A stretch of DNA of 64,000 nt from Acinetobacter cumulans (GCF_003024525.3 NZ_CP035934.2:806001-870000), one strand, 5' to 3'. Positions 7,972 to 20,770 are shown, counted from the first letter of the stretch. Notes: generated by a model from the letters alone, not told the origin. Made by a program: numbers and translations.

Positions 7972-10410
7972 ATGGATCATAAAAACAAAAATAGCACCAA
8001 CGCACCGTATCAGCCACTGCCGAAAAATGACAAGACTGTGGATGGGATAAATTCCCCCGTTGCAACAGTTCCTGCTAGCTTGCAAAAAATCATCAGCATC
8101 ACAGCAGGTTTTATTATTAGTGCTTTGGTCATTGCTGCCTTGTATTGGGGGAAAGATATTCTTATTCCTTTGGCCTTGGCGATTTTGCTGGCATTTTTAG
8201 TGGATCCCTTAGTCATGCGACTAAGAAAAAGAGGCCTGCCTCAATGGTTATCCATTGCATTGGTGGTGACTTTGGTTTTGGGTGTGCTGTCAGGTGCCGC
8301 GACATATTTGGGGTATCAACTGGGGCAATTAAGTCAGGAATTGCCACAATATCATGGCACTATACAAAAAAAACTAAACTCAGTACGGCAGTATTCTCAA
8401 GGTCCTAGCGTGTGGGATGGGGCTAAAAATACTTTAGATACTATTGAAGGCTCTATTGATAAAACCATTCCTGAAGAGCCTGATCCAAGTGTGCAAAAAG
8501 TCAAAGTGGTTGGGCAGGAGCAAAGTACAGCAGAAGCCGCGCTGGAGTGGAGCGATCGGGTACTGAATCCATTGGCAACCGCGGGTATTGTGTTTTTATT
8601 CGTAATTCTAATTTTAATTAATCGTAAAGATTTACATGACCGTTTTTTAAAAATGTTGGGTGGTAATTTAAATATAGGAACCGATGCGCTTGATGAAACA
8701 GCGAATAGAATCGGAACTTATTTAAGGATGCAGCTCACGGTCAATTTAACCTACGGCATTCCAATGGCGGCAGGGCTATGGTTTATTGGGGTGCCTGCGG
8801 CCATTATGTGGGGCATGGTGGCTGTGGTCATGCGCTTTGTTCCTTATGTTGGTCCAATGATTTCTGCAGTTTTCCCCATTACCTTAGCCTTTGCTGTAGA
8901 TCCAGGCTGGAATATGGTGCTATGGACGATCGGCTTAATTTTGCTGTTAGAACTGATCAGTAATAATATTATTGAGCCATGGCTATATGGTGAAAGTACT
9001 GGGCTATCGACGCTGGCAATTATTTTGGCAGCCACCTTTTGGACCACCTTATGGGGGCCAATTGGTTTAATTTTATCTACACCATTGACGGCCTGTTTGT
9101 TGGTTTTGTCTAACTACGTACCTGCATTAAGTTTTTTAAAAATTTTGTTGGGCAGTGAGCCAGCTTTGGCCCCCTATGAACGTTTTTATCAACGCTTGGT
9201 GGCAGATGATGTGCAAGATGCTATGGATGTGGCTAATGGTTATATTCAAGATCAATTACCCAAAAAGGCGACGCCAGAACAGCGCGTACGTCGGATATAT
9301 CAATTTTATGATCAAGTGGCGATTCCAGCGATTCGAATTTTTTCGAGAGGCCATAATACAGAGGCCAGTGCAGAGCATCGTTTACGCTTACATTTAGGCT
9401 TAAAACGTTTTAATCATCATTTTCAACAAACTTATAGCCTTGCAAATGTCAATGCAAATGCGTTGGCTGAGGTCTGGTGTGCTGGGGCGCGCTGGGAAGT
9501 GGATGTACAAGTGTCAGAGATGCTGGCGCATAGTTTGAATTTAAGAGAAATTCCTGCTCAGGCATATACTGAGGTTCTCATTCAGGGGCAATCAGAAGCA
9601 TTGCTCGCATTAAATAGCACCGTGCAGATTATCTGTATTTCAATTTTTCATACCGCGCCAGAAGCACAAGTGCGACTATTGAGCCATCGTATTCGAGAGT
9701 ATTACCCAGATACAAAGCTCATTTTCGCTTTGTGGAGTTGTGATGATGTACAGCAATTAGATCAGATCAAAGCTCAGTTTGATGCAGATGCTGTGGTCAA
9801 TAACATGAATGATGTATTGCTCAGTATTGATGCTTTAAGGTTACGCCAAGGTGAAAAATGGCTAGATGAGTCTGACCTAGAACTTGAGGAAAAACGTGTA
9901 AAAGCTTTGGATGAGCTGGGTGTTTTTGATGCGCAGAATCTGAGTATTTATACCCAGTATATAGAGGAGGCAAGACAAGCCTTTGATGTGAAATATGCCC
10001 AAATTTCATGGGTTAAACAGGACTGGGTGTATACGCCTGCTAGTCCACTGGCTCAGGATGTAGATGACCCAATGAAAGCACGGCAATCTAAACATGATTC
10101 AATTTGCAGTCATTTGGTCTATCAAAATGAAAGTTTGATTATTGAAGATTTACAGCGGGATCCGCGTTTTGCACATTTGCCTGAACTATTGCATAACCGG
10201 ATTCGATTTTATGCAGGTGTGGTCTTACGTAACCGTGAAGGCATTGCTTTGGGGAGTTTTTGTATATTGGATCGGCAACCGAAAAAACTTAGTGAAGATG
10301 ATATGAGCTTATTAAAAGGTTTGGCCAATGATTTAATTAAAGTATTGAGTGATGAACGTACACGGGTCAAAAAAATACAGGAATTAGATAATTTAACGGA
10401 TGTGCCTTAA
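7972..10410 (+). CDS. PerM/AI-2E-type permease fused to a GAF domain
   Basis: This 812-residue protein has three parts. Residues 35-390 form a PerM/AI-2E family permease with membrane segments at about 40-82, 93-120, 195-215 and several from 245 on, including the conserved region RFVPYVGPMISAVFP. Residues about 490-625 form a soluble domain with alternating strands and helices that resembles a B12-binding-like Rossmann fold. Residues about 660-800 look like a GAF domain (SICSHLVYQNESLIIEDL, then FYAGVVLRNREGIALGSFCILD). PerM homologues are usually about 350-450 residues, so the C-terminal half is a fusion that may sense a ligand or redox signal. Substrate is unknown. The gene is monocistronic. 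Confidence 0.8.
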   Translation: MDHKNKNSTNAPYQPLPKNDKTVDGINSPVATVPASLQKIISITAGFIISALVIAALYWGKDILIPLALAILLAFLVDPLVMRLRKRGLPQWLSIALVVTLVLGVLSGAATYLGYQLGQLSQELPQYHGTIQKKLNSVRQYSQGPSVWDGAKNTLDTIEGSIDKTIPEEPDPSVQKVKVVGQEQSTAEAALEWSDRVLNPLATAGIVFLFVILILINRKDLHDRFLKMLGGNLNIGTDALDETANRIGTYLRMQLTVNLTYGIPMAAGLWFIGVPAAIMWGMVAVVMRFVPYVGPMISAVFPITLAFAVDPGWNMVLWTIGLILLLELISNNIIEPWLYGESTGLSTLAIILAATFWTTLWGPIGLILSTPLTACLLVLSNYVPALSFLKILLGSEPALAPYERFYQRLVADDVQDAMDVANGYIQDQLPKKATPEQRVRRIYQFYDQVAIPAIRIFSRGHNTEASAEHRLRLHLGLKRFNHHFQQTYSLANVNANALAEVWCAGARWEVDVQVSEMLAHSLNLREIPAQAYTEVLIQGQSEALLALNSTVQIICISIFHTAPEAQVRLLSHRIREYYPDTKLIFALWSCDDVQQLDQIKAQFDADAVVNNMNDVLLSIDALRLRQGEKWLDESDLELEEKRVKALDELGVFDAQNLSIYTQYIEEARQAFDVKYAQISWVKQDWVYTPASPLAQDVDDPMKARQSKHDSICSHLVYQNESLIIEDLQRDPRFAHLPELLHNRIRFYAGVVLRNREGIALGSFCILDRQPKKLSEDDMSLLKGLANDLIKVLSDERTRVKKIQELDNLTDVP

Positions 10411-10501
10411 GCGTAGCTGTGCTGTGTAGTCAATGCTTTGGGCTGGTATTTCATAAAAAACGGTTTTAACATGCTGTTAGGATAAATTTAGAGCCAAAGG
10501 A

Positions 10502-11554
10502 ATGGAAAAAAATAAATTTATCATCCAATGCGGGATTGGCTTAAGTCTGGTGATGTGTAGTGCCTTGGGGCATGCGCAAATTGAAGGCCAATATTTTGCG
10601 CATAAAGATTGGGAAGTTGCATGTGACAATACTGGTACTTGCCGTGTTGCGGGTTATCAAGCAGAGCAACAAAGTTCCATTATTTCAGTATTGCTACAAC
10701 GCGTAGCAGGTGCACAAAGCAAATTGAGTGCACGCGTGAAAATTGATGTGACAGCATTGGATGGTGTGCAAAGCGCGTTGCAGTTTTATAAAGATGGTAA
10801 ACCGCAAGGCTGGATTAATATCAATCCTAAAACGGGTGAAGGCGTATTAGATGCGAGTCAAACAGAGCAATTGTTGACTGCACTACAAGGCACTAAGCCC
10901 GTGTTATGGGGAAGTGGAAAACAGCGTTGGCAATTGTCTGTAGATGGGGCAAGTGCCGTGCTATTGCGTATGGATGATTTCCAGCGCCGTATTGGTACAA
11001 ACTCTGCAACATTACGTAAGGGCAAGACCGCTTCTGATCAGGTGTTAAAAGCACAAGAAATGCCGAAGGTGAATATTCAGCATTATCAAAAAGGTATGCA
11101 AAGCCGTTATAGTGTGCATTCAAAAACAGCCAAGCAGTTGTATGTACAACTCAAAAAACAGGTGAAAGCATCTGATTGTCCTTTAATATTTGAACAGAAT
11201 TTTATGGAGGGCGATCGTGTGATTGCGTATCCAATTAATGAGCAAAATCTGTTGCTGGAAATTCCTTGTTGGCGCGCAGCTTATAATTATGGCAATGGCT
11301 ATTGGCTGATGGATCGGCAGTTAAAACAAGTGAAGCAATTGGTGACGGTTTCGGGTAATAGTTTTAGTGAAGGGCAGATTTTTGCCAACCAACGTGGGCG
11401 TGGTATTGCTGATTGTAATAGCACAACTGAGTGGGCGTGGAATGGAAGCCGATTTGTACTAAGCTATCGAGCACGAACAGTACAATGTAAAGGATTTATT
11501 GGTGGCGCTTGGGCGCTACCTACTTGGGTAACGACGGTACAACAGGGGTTGTAA
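10502..11554 (+). CDS. DUF1176 family exported protein
   Basis: The 350-residue product begins with a signal peptide (Lys-rich start, hydrophobic core about residues 8-22, AHA-like site GHAQ near residue 26). The mature part matches DUF1176: FAHKDWEVACDNTGTCRVAGY at its start, then a three-part body, and a closing segment with CNSTTEWAWNGSRFVLSYR near residue 300. Conserved cysteines (CDNTGTC, CPLIF, CW, DCNS, QCKG) suggest disulfides in the periplasm. Function is unknown. ATG 10502 is supported by GAG at 10491. It shares a bidirectional terminator with thiD. Confidence 0.82.
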   Translation: MEKNKFIIQCGIGLSLVMCSALGHAQIEGQYFAHKDWEVACDNTGTCRVAGYQAEQQSSIISVLLQRVAGAQSKLSARVKIDVTALDGVQSALQFYKDGKPQGWININPKTGEGVLDASQTEQLLTALQGTKPVLWGSGKQRWQLSVDGASAVLLRMDDFQRRIGTNSATLRKGKTASDQVLKAQEMPKVNIQHYQKGMQSRYSVHSKTAKQLYVQLKKQVKASDCPLIFEQNFMEGDRVIAYPINEQNLLLEIPCWRAAYNYGNGYWLMDRQLKQVKQLVTVSGNSFSEGQIFANQRGRGIADCNSTTEWAWNGSRFVLSYRARTVQCKGFIGGAWALPTWVTTVQQGL

Positions 11555-11570
11555 TCGTCAGTTCATATTA

Positions 11571-11599
11571 AAAAAGCCCTGAATGATTCAGGGCTTTTT
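11571..11599. terminator. Bidirectional terminator between the DUF1176 gene and thiD
   Basis: AAAAAGCCCTGAA pairs with TTCAGGGCTTTTT; both strands have a T run, so it can end both convergent genes. Confidence 0.9.
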
Positions 11600-11601
11600 G
11601 T

Positions 11602-13114
<1,513 letters not shown>

Positions 13115-13638
13115 TTAGTATTTTTATTCCTTCTATATATTTAAGAGAAATTTAACTTCTTATTAAATATATAGAGGGTTTTTAATATCTTTGTTTTAAA
13201 TAAAATATTTATTCGTGTTTATTAAATCGTTTTATATTTTTGTACTACATAAATGGGATTTTCATTCCTATAGAGCTGACTGTGTCATTAAATATTTCAT
13301 CATGTAGCGTTATGTAAGTTTTTAGGTTGTTTATGTATTTTGGTAACAAAAAATAATAATTACAAAATCATGTCGTTTGCTTCGCTAATTGTTGCTTTTC
13401 TTGTGATGTTTATCTCATGGGTTCGCGCAAATGAGATTTTTTTATCAAATAAAAAATACAATTAAAATCATTGATCTAAACTTAATTTGAGCGGAGGTGA
13501 TATATCGCACTGATCTAACGATGCATTGCACTTTTTTGGGGCGATAAATGGCATTTTTTTGAGGCATCACTACTGCTATTAACAATGATGGAAGTAAATC
13601 AAGTTAGAACCATCATAAAGTATTTGTGGAGTTTCAAA
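13115..13638. other. AT-rich upstream region of the adhesin gene
   Basis: This 524-bp region has no convincing gene. It contains the hairpin at 13412-13443 and long A/T stretches. It probably holds the promoter and a long 5' leader of the adhesin, but no clear promoter was picked out. Confidence 0.5.
13412..13443 (+). terminator. Terminator-like hairpin in the adhesin leader
   Basis: ATCTCAT and ATGAGAT pair over a 12-nt loop and are followed by seven T. It lies about 300 nt after the Gph-like gene and about 195 nt before the adhesin start, so it may end the former or attenuate the latter. The stem is AT-rich and therefore weak. Confidence 0.45.
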
Positions 13639-16600
13639 ATGACTATAAAAATAGAAGTTCTCTCAAAAGATAATGGATCAATTATTGATGTAACTCAATC
13701 AAATAATATTCATTTGGTTAAAGAATCAATTGTGAAGATTGATATTGATTATAATGATGTTGCAAGTATAACTCGACAAGGTGATGCAGCAATCATTACT
13801 TTGAAGAGCGGTGAAATAATTACAGTTGATAATTTTTTTACAATGCCGGTAAATTCAAATTATTTAGTATTTGAGCATGGTAATAAGTTATATTGGGCTG
13901 AGTTTACGGATGCTCAAGGCAATGTTTTTACCGATCTTATCAGTTATCATCCATTAGATTCGAGCTTGGTTGGAGCAACAGGTGGTGGAGGTGTTTTTGC
14001 TGGAATATGGCCTTGGGCTTTAGGGGCTGTAGCTATTGGTGGTGGAGTTGCAATTGCCAGTAATAACTCAAACTCAAAAGATTCAGCACCTACAACCAGT
14101 GATACGACAGCACCTGATAAACCTCAAATTACCGCCTTCGACGGTAAGGTGCTACAAGGAAAAACTGAGCCAAATGCTGTTGTTAATGTGAAGGATACTA
14201 CGGGGAATTTGCTCGGTTCTGCAATTGCAGATAGTAATGGTAATGTCACTATCAATTTTCAGCCACCTTTGACTGAAGGTAAAATTGTAGATGTCACTGC
14301 TGTAGATCAGTCTGGTAATATTTCAGATAAAATTCAAACATCTGTGCCAGATAGTACAAGTCCGCAGATGACCAGTGCCGTGGTAAATGCTGCAGGCGAC
14401 ATTATTTTAGGTTTTAACGAAGCACTAGATCCAAATGCCAATATAAATCCAGCAAAATTTATTGTTGTTGTGGATGGAAAAGTTGTTTTACCTGCCGAAT
14501 ATTCAGTAAGCATCAATGGTCAGCAAATAGAAATAAAATTAGATAATAAAATTTATGCAGGTCAGGATGTTCAAGTTATTTATACAGATACAAACCCAAA
14601 TGTGAATGACAGCACTGGCGTCATCCAAGACATCGCAGGCAATGATGCCAATGGCTTTAGCACCAACAACTTAATTGGTGGTCTGGTCAACGGCTCGACC
14701 CAAACCCCGCCAGTGACACCAGACACAACAGCACCGTACTTAAGCAGTGCAAGCGTTGCGACGGATGGTAAGAGCATCAGCCTAAGCTTCAGTGAAACAT
14801 TAGACTTTGGGGTAAAACCAGCAGGGGCACAATTCAATGTCTTGGTGAATGGCCAATTACAGACCATTAGCGATATAGATGTCAGCATCAACGGCAACAC
14901 CGTGACCCTCATACTGCCACAAACCATCTACAGCACCGATGTGGTGAACGTGGTCTATGCAGACAAAACACCAATCCTGAATGACAGCACTGGCGTTATC
15001 CAAGACCTTGCAGGCAATGATGCCAATGGCTTTAGCACCAACAACTTAATTGGTGGTCTGGTCAACGGCTCGACCCAAACCACGCCGGCGACACCAGACA
15101 CCACAGCACCGTACTTAAGCAGTGCAAGCGTTGCGACGGATGGTAAGAGCATCAGCCTAAGCTTCAGTGAAACATTAGACTCTGGGGTAAAACCAGCAGG
15201 GGCACAATTCAATGTCTTGGTGAATGGCCAATTACAGACCATTAGCGATACAGATGTCAGCATCAACGGCAACACCGTGACTCTCATACTGCCACAAACC
15301 ATCTACGGCACCGATGTGGTGAACGTGGTCTATGCAGACAAAACACCAATCCTGAATGACAGCACTGGCGTTATCCAAGACCTTGCAGGCAATGATGCCA
15401 ATGGCTTTAGCACCAACAACTTAATTGGTGGTCTGGTCAACGGCTCGACCCAAACCACGCCGGCGACACCAGACACCACAGCACCGTACTTAAGCAGTGC
15501 AAGCGTTGCGACAGATGGTAAGAGCATCAGCCTAAGCTTCAGTGAAACATTAGACTCTGGGGTAAAACCAGCAGGGGCACAATTCAATGTCTTGGTGAAT
15601 GGCCAATTACAGACCATTAGCGATACAGATGTCAGCATCAACGGCAACACCGTGACCCTCATACTGCCACAAACCATATACAGCACCGATGTGGTGAACG
15701 TGGTCTATGCAGACAAAACACCAATCCTGAATGACAGCACTGGCGTTATCCAAGACATCGCAGGCAATGATGCCAATGGCTTTAGCACCAACAACTTAAT
15801 TGGTGGTCTGGTCAACGGCTCGACCCAAACCACGCCGGCGACACCAGACACCACAGCACCGTACTTAAGCAGTGCAAGCGTTGCGACAGATGGTAAGAGC
15901 ATCAGCTTAACTTTCAGTGAAGCATTAGACGCTGGGGTAAAACCAGCAGGGGCACAATTCAATGTCTTGGTGAATGGCCAATTACAGACCATTAGCGATA
16001 TAGATGTCAGCATCAACGGCAACACCGTGACCCTCATACTGCCACAAACCATCTACAGCACCGATGTGGTGAACGTGGTCTATGCAGACAAAACACCAAT
16101 CCTGAATGACAGCACTGGCGTCATCCAAGACATCGCAGGCAATGATGCCAATGGCTTTAGCACCAACAACTTAATCGGTGGTCTGGTCAACGGCTCGACC
16201 CAAACTCCGCCAGCGACACCAGACACCACAGCACCGTACTTAAGCAGTGCAAGCGTTGCGACGGATGGTAAGAGCATCAGCCTAAGCTTCAGTGAAACAT
16301 TAGACTCTGGGGTAAAACCAGCAGGGGCACAATTCAATGTCTTGGTGAATGGCCAATTACAGACCATTAGCGATACAGATGTCAGCATCAACGGCAACAC
16401 CGTGACCCTCATACTGCCACAAACCATCTACAGCACCGATGTGGTGAACGTGGTCTATGCAGACAAAACACCAATCCTGAATGACAGCACTGGCGTCATC
16501 CAAGACATTGCAGGCAATGATGCCAATGGCTTTAGCACCAACAACTTAATTGGTGGTCTGGTCAACGGCTCGACCCAAACCAAGCTTATTGCTACAGATG

Positions 16601-19407
16601 ATACGCTTATACTTGATATTATTTCTAAAACAACAGTAGCCCATGCAGCACAAACCAGTAGCAATTTAGATGTGATTGGTCTTTTGGATTCAAACTACAA
16701 CGCTGGCAATAGTGCATCCGTTACCGTTGCAGCAAATAGTGCAGGTACGCTTTCGATCCAAATTAAGCAGACAGCGTTAGTATCTGTTGCCAATGCTTTT
16801 AGATTGGATGTTATTGATGCGACAGGTAAGGTGGTTTATTCAGCAGTAACATCGAATTCTTTACTTGGTAACGTCGCTGGCTTGCCTGTTTTAGGTTTAC
16901 TTGGAAATGATACTTTAGCTGCCACAATTAATGGACTTGAACCGGGTACTTATAATGTTGTGGTACGTAGCGACTCAAGTCAGTTAAATCAATTGGTACA
17001 AGGCTTAACGATTGCCGATTTGGGTGCCAATGGTATGGTTTTAGGTGCTGATAATCAGGTATTGATCGTAAATGCTGTTAAAAGCGCACTCGGTGGCGGT
17101 GCAATTGCAGATAGTATAGGTGTGCTATTAAATGGCATATTAACACCATTGAATGGCTCGGGTTTGGGTGTTGTTGTTGGTGAAATTACAACATTGCTAA
17201 ATGCTCAAAGTGGATTGTTAGCACCGTTATTTGTTACAGGTGGGTTATTAACATTAACGGATAAAGTCTTGGATGCTGTATCGCAGGCTTTGTTAAACAA
17301 TACTTTGACTATACTGCAAGATACGAACATTACTACGCAGTTAACCGAAACTGTATTTGGTGATTTTGATCAAGTGGGTAACGTGATTACAGGTGTTGGC
17401 GGTGCTTCAGCAGATACGCCAGCTATAGGCTCTGAGCTTATAAAAGTTACCTTCAATGGCAAAGATTATTTCCCAGATAGTCTTACAAATAAAATTACGG
17501 TTTATGGTGTGTATGGCAAGCTCGTTATTGATAAAACAGGGGATTATACCTATATAGTCACTAATGCAAATTCTGTTGGTCAGTCAGATAGTTTTAGCTA
17601 TACCATCAAAAACGGTACAGATCAGGCCAGTGCAGTCCTTAAAATCAATATTGTTGATCATACAGTGGGACAATTAACTGCTGTACTTGCTCAGGATACG
17701 GGATCTCTCGCGACGGATCATATTACTTCAAATGGTAAAATCAATATCGATGGGCTTGAACAAGGGGCTACATGGTATTACAGCAAAGATGGTACGACAT
17801 GGGTTCAAGGTTCTGGCAAAAGCTTCACTTTGACAGATGGAACTTATAATAATCTGCAAGTTAAACAGGTTGATACAGCTGGAAATAGTTCAGTTACAAA
17901 CTTACCTGTGATTACGGTTGATACGACAGCACCTAAGCTTGCCATTTTAAGCGCGCAGGATGACACAGGTTCAAGTCAAGGAAGCTTATACAGTGGTGGC
18001 TCAACCGATGATACGCAGCCGACTTTATATGGTACTGCTGATCCTGGTGCAAGTATTAGTCTTACATTGCCAGATGGTACGTTAACATCTGTAATAGCTG
18101 ATGCAATTACAGGAAAGTGGTCTTATACACAACCTACAGCTTTGGCGATAGGCACACATACTTGGTCGGCAACTACGACAGATGTAGCTGGAAATCAATC
18201 AACATCTACTTTTGATTTATCAGTAAAAGGTGCTGACCCAGTGATTGCCAATACACTACCTGTGGCGATTATTCAAACAGGTTCTTTACTTGGCTTGGTT
18301 GGCGCAGATTTACTTGGTGTTCTGAAATTGGAAGATCGACCATTTGCTGCCTATGATGTAAATAATGATTTGAAACAAGTAGAAATATCTCTTGTTTCAG
18401 TAATGACTTTAGCTGGAGGCTGGAAATATTCAACAGTACTTGCAGATCAGTTAGGTCTTCAAGTTGTTCAAACTTATGATGCAGGTGTATTAGGAGCTAT
18501 CGCTGCAACTTATGGATTAAGAATTTCGGCGTCGGATGGGGGATTGGTTTCTAATGCTGCTATTTTAGAATTCTTAAGCACAGTCCATCAGTCAGCCTTA
18601 CTTGGATTAAATGTGGCAAGTACATTAATAGTAGATGTGTGGGATGCGACACAATCAGGCATACCTAGTCCTACTTCTACAATACCTACATTTATTGCAA
18701 ATGCATCCCCAATATTACCGCTCGTACCGATAATTCCGACGCCTCAGTCTCCAACAGGTCAATCCACTACAACCTTAGCCGATGTGAAACTGTTGGGTGC
18801 ATCGCCGACTTACTTTGATCAAGCCGCTGATTATGATCAGCACGCTAATAGTACAGATGTCCGAATTTATGGATCAACTGGAAATGACACGTTAACAGGC
18901 GGTTCAGGTCATGACTTGTTAAGAGGTGGTGACGGCACAGATACATTAAATGGTGGTGCTGGTAATGACACACTCTTTGGGGGAGCAGGCGATGACGAAT
19001 TGATTGGTGGTACAGGCAAAGATCTTCTGATTGGTGGTGCAGGGAATGATCTGTTAAGTGGTGGCGCTGGTTCAGACACCGTAATCTTTGAATTGCTGAA
19101 CGCGGCGGATAATGATGGTGGCAATGGCCTGGACACATGGAATGATTTTCATCTTGGCAATGTAAATACTGATACAGAGGCAGATAAAATAGATATTTCT
19201 GCGCTACTGGATAGTAATGTGAATGCAGGTAATTTGGATCAGTTTGTGAAGTTGACTTATGACAGTGGCAATAAAACAATGACTGTTTCAGTCGATCGGG
19301 ATGGTTCGGCAGGAGCACACGCTGCTGTTGATTTATTAATTTTAAACAATCAAAACACAGATTTTTCACTGGAAGATTTACTGAAAAACCAACAAATTTT
19401 ATTTTAA
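13639..19407 (+). CDS. Bap-like giant adhesin with RTX type I secretion signal
   Basis: The 1922-residue protein has a BapA-type N-terminal domain (residues 1 to about 115), a Gly/Ala hydrophobic linker (about 115-145) and an Ig-like domain (about 155-235). Then come a diverged SWM/SwmB-type repeat (about 237-359), five near-identical 125-residue copies (about 360-984), a long variable region, more Ig-like domains (about 1360-1540), and eight RTX nonapeptides of GGxGxDxLx type (about 1744-1815) that bind calcium. The last 100 residues form a type I secretion target. It is expected at the cell surface in biofilm or adhesion. ATG 13639 has GGAG 7 nt upstream; ATG 13585 lacks one. No type I exporter is nearby. 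Confidence 0.85.
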   Translation: MTIKIEVLSKDNGSIIDVTQSNNIHLVKESIVKIDIDYNDVASITRQGDAAIITLKSGEIITVDNFFTMPVNSNYLVFEHGNKLYWAEFTDAQGNVFTDLISYHPLDSSLVGATGGGGVFAGIWPWALGAVAIGGGVAIASNNSNSKDSAPTTSDTTAPDKPQITAFDGKVLQGKTEPNAVVNVKDTTGNLLGSAIADSNGNVTINFQPPLTEGKIVDVTAVDQSGNISDKIQTSVPDSTSPQMTSAVVNAAGDIILGFNEALDPNANINPAKFIVVVDGKVVLPAEYSVSINGQQIEIKLDNKIYAGQDVQVIYTDTNPNVNDSTGVIQDIAGNDANGFSTNNLIGGLVNGSTQTPPVTPDTTAPYLSSASVATDGKSISLSFSETLDFGVKPAGAQFNVLVNGQLQTISDIDVSINGNTVTLILPQTIYSTDVVNVVYADKTPILNDSTGVIQDLAGNDANGFSTNNLIGGLVNGSTQTTPATPDTTAPYLSSASVATDGKSISLSFSETLDSGVKPAGAQFNVLVNGQLQTISDTDVSINGNTVTLILPQTIYGTDVVNVVYADKTPILNDSTGVIQDLAGNDANGFSTNNLIGGLVNGSTQTTPATPDTTAPYLSSASVATDGKSISLSFSETLDSGVKPAGAQFNVLVNGQLQTISDTDVSINGNTVTLILPQTIYSTDVVNVVYADKTPILNDSTGVIQDIAGNDANGFSTNNLIGGLVNGSTQTTPATPDTTAPYLSSASVATDGKSISLTFSEALDAGVKPAGAQFNVLVNGQLQTISDIDVSINGNTVTLILPQTIYSTDVVNVVYADKTPILNDSTGVIQDIAGNDANGFSTNNLIGGLVNGSTQTPPATPDTTAPYLSSASVATDGKSISLSFSETLDSGVKPAGAQFNVLVNGQLQTISDTDVSINGNTVTLILPQTIYSTDVVNVVYADKTPILNDSTGVIQDIAGNDANGFSTNNLIGGLVNGSTQTKLIATDDTLILDIISKTTVAHAAQTSSNLDVIGLLDSNYNAGNSASVTVAANSAGTLSIQIKQTALVSVANAFRLDVIDATGKVVYSAVTSNSLLGNVAGLPVLGLLGNDTLAATINGLEPGTYNVVVRSDSSQLNQLVQGLTIADLGANGMVLGADNQVLIVNAVKSALGGGAIADSIGVLLNGILTPLNGSGLGVVVGEITTLLNAQSGLLAPLFVTGGLLTLTDKVLDAVSQALLNNTLTILQDTNITTQLTETVFGDFDQVGNVITGVGGASADTPAIGSELIKVTFNGKDYFPDSLTNKITVYGVYGKLVIDKTGDYTYIVTNANSVGQSDSFSYTIKNGTDQASAVLKINIVDHTVGQLTAVLAQDTGSLATDHITSNGKINIDGLEQGATWYYSKDGTTWVQGSGKSFTLTDGTYNNLQVKQVDTAGNSSVTNLPVITVDTTAPKLAILSAQDDTGSSQGSLYSGGSTDDTQPTLYGTADPGASISLTLPDGTLTSVIADAITGKWSYTQPTALAIGTHTWSATTTDVAGNQSTSTFDLSVKGADPVIANTLPVAIIQTGSLLGLVGADLLGVLKLEDRPFAAYDVNNDLKQVEISLVSVMTLAGGWKYSTVLADQLGLQVVQTYDAGVLGAIAATYGLRISASDGGLVSNAAILEFLSTVHQSALLGLNVASTLIVDVWDATQSGIPSPTSTIPTFIANASPILPLVPIIPTPQSPTGQSTTTLADVKLLGASPTYFDQAADYDQHANSTDVRIYGSTGNDTLTGGSGHDLLRGGDGTDTLNGGAGNDTLFGGAGDDELIGGTGKDLLIGGAGNDLLSGGAGSDTVIFELLNAADNDGGNGLDTWNDFHLGNVNTDTEADKIDISALLDSNVNAGNLDQFVKLTYDSGNKTMTVSVDRDGSAGAHAAVDLLILNNQNTDFSLEDLLKNQQILF
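14598..16580 (+). repeat. 375-bp tandem repeats inside the adhesin gene
   Basis: A 375-bp unit (125 codons) recurs about 5.3 times with only scattered substitutions. Visible variants include TTT/TCT/GCT at the Phe/Ser/Ala position after the LD pair and ATA/ACA in the SDIDV/SDTDV position. Each unit starts its domain with [17 protein letters not shown] and ends with GLVNGSTQT. Near identity at nucleotide level implies recent duplication or gene conversion, and copy number may vary between strains. Confidence 0.95.
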
Positions 19408-19420
19408 TTCATGAGATAGA

Positions 19421-19447
19421 AAATCCCGCCTTGCGCGGGATTTTTTT
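19421..19447 (+). terminator. Intrinsic terminator after the adhesin gene
   Basis: AAATCCCGC and GCGGGATTT pair over a short loop and are followed by a T run. Confidence 0.85.
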
Positions 19448-19494
19448 ATTTTGTAATTCAACTTGTATGAAAGGAGTGAATTTGAAAAAATTTG

Positions 19495-19544
19495 TTTAAA
19501 TAACTTTAAATAACTTTAAATAACTTTAAATAACTTTAAATAAA
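19495..19544. repeat. 10-bp tandem repeat (about 4.5 copies) ahead of ltrA
   Basis: TAACTTTAAA is repeated four times without change at 19501-19540, preceded by TTTAAA and followed by TAAA. The array ends about 12-16 nt before the ltrA start codon, inside its expected promoter or leader. Exact short repeats like this can change length by slippage. Confidence 0.9.
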
Positions 19545-19555
19545 AAGCGTATTGA

Positions 19556-20740
19556 ATGCCAAATACTCCTCCTACAATTGCACAGTGGTTAAAGCCACTA
19601 TCAGCACGTGATCCCCACGAAAAGCACCGTGTTGCGACCTCGCTCGAATTACTTTTTGATTTAATTTTTGTGGTTGCCATTGCAACAGCAGGGCAACAGC
19701 TACACCATGCAATTGTTGAAAATCATTTAGCTCATGGCTTAATGCTCTATGGCATGGTGTTTTTTGCGCTTTGGTGGGCATGGATGAACTTTAGCTGGTT
19801 CGCTTCTGCTTATGACAATGACGATGCTTTTTATCGCATAGTGACTTTTGTACAGATTATTGGTTCATTGGTCATTGCCGCGGGCATTCCTAGCGCATTT
19901 CAACAGCAAGACTTCGATGTGATTATTATTGGTTATGCCATTATGCGTTTGGGGCTAGTCACACAGTGGTTTAGGGTGGCCAAGCATGATCCCGAACGGC
20001 GTAAAACTGCATTACGTTATGCAAGCGGTATTATTTTAGTGCAATTGGGCTGGTTGTTTTTTCATTTTTCCCCTGTCAATTTTACTGGTTATTTGTTCAT
20101 TTTACTGGTCATTGCGGAACTATGTGTGCCTATGTTTGCAGAATCAGCTAGCCGTACGCCATGGCATGCCCATCATATTGCTGAGCGGTATTCGTTACTG
20201 ACCATTATTGTATTGGGTGAATCTATTGTGGGATGTTCGATTGCCATGACAGATGCATTATCCAATCAGCGCTTTAGTACTGAGCTTATTTTTCTCATGA
20301 TTGGTGGCTTGGTCATGATGTTTACCATGTGGTGGGCATATTTCGACAGTGAAATCGCGGAGCGATTAAATAGCAGAAAAATGGCCTTTGCATGGGGTTA
20401 TGGGCATTTCTTTGTGTTCATTAGTATTGCGGCCTTAGGTGCCAGCTTGGCTGCGGCCGTAGATGTAGTTTCACATGAGGCCTTAATTAGCTCAATGCGT
20501 GAAAGCTATTTTGTGGCAACTTGTTTGGTTTTATACACCACCAGTTTATATGTATTACATGAGGCACATCATCAGGTAGGTTTTAAAAAGCTGTTGTATC
20601 CACTGACTGTCGTGATTGTGCTAGCTATTCCACAATTTATTGAGCCTGCTGGCTATGCCATATTTGCCATGGCCGTAGCGTATGCTTTACGCTTGATTTT
20701 AGCGAAAAGCTTTATTGCACAGCCGAAGAATCAAGTTTGA
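19556..20740 (+). CDS. ltrA: Low temperature requirement protein A family
   Basis: The 394-residue integral membrane protein fits the LtrA family. It shows the N-terminal LELLFDLIFVVAIATAG segment (about residues 29-45), about ten membrane helices, WWAWMNFSWFASAYDNDD near residue 75, and the conserved HHIAERYSLLTIIVLGESI near residue 205, followed by WWAYFDSE. The family is named from a Listeria cold-growth mutant; its biochemical role is unknown. Start ATG 19556 follows the 10-bp repeat array, and no good ribosome site is visible between them. A terminator at 20771 closes the gene. Confidence 0.88.
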   Translation: MPNTPPTIAQWLKPLSARDPHEKHRVATSLELLFDLIFVVAIATAGQQLHHAIVENHLAHGLMLYGMVFFALWWAWMNFSWFASAYDNDDAFYRIVTFVQIIGSLVIAAGIPSAFQQQDFDVIIIGYAIMRLGLVTQWFRVAKHDPERRKTALRYASGIILVQLGWLFFHFSPVNFTGYLFILLVIAELCVPMFAESASRTPWHAHHIAERYSLLTIIVLGESIVGCSIAMTDALSNQRFSTELIFLMIGGLVMMFTMWWAYFDSEIAERLNSRKMAFAWGYGHFFVFISIAALGASLAAAVDVVSHEALISSMRESYFVATCLVLYTTSLYVLHEAHHQVGFKKLLYPLTVVIVLAIPQFIEPAGYAIFAMAVAYALRLILAKSFIAQPKNQV

Positions 20741-20770
20741 TTGAGTGAATTTTTCACATCTTCCACAAAA

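Noticed and set aside
14598..16580. Regular repeats considered as a CRISPR array
   Set aside because: The units are 375 bp, in frame and protein-coding, with no short repeat-spacer pattern.
14334..16664. Series of 115-residue minus-strand ORFs spaced 375 bp
   Set aside because: They are the reverse complement of the adhesin repeats; their regular spacing only mirrors the repeat period.
18845..19369. His-rich minus-strand ORF of 174 codons
   Set aside because: It is an antisense shadow of the Asp/Gly-rich RTX region of the adhesin.
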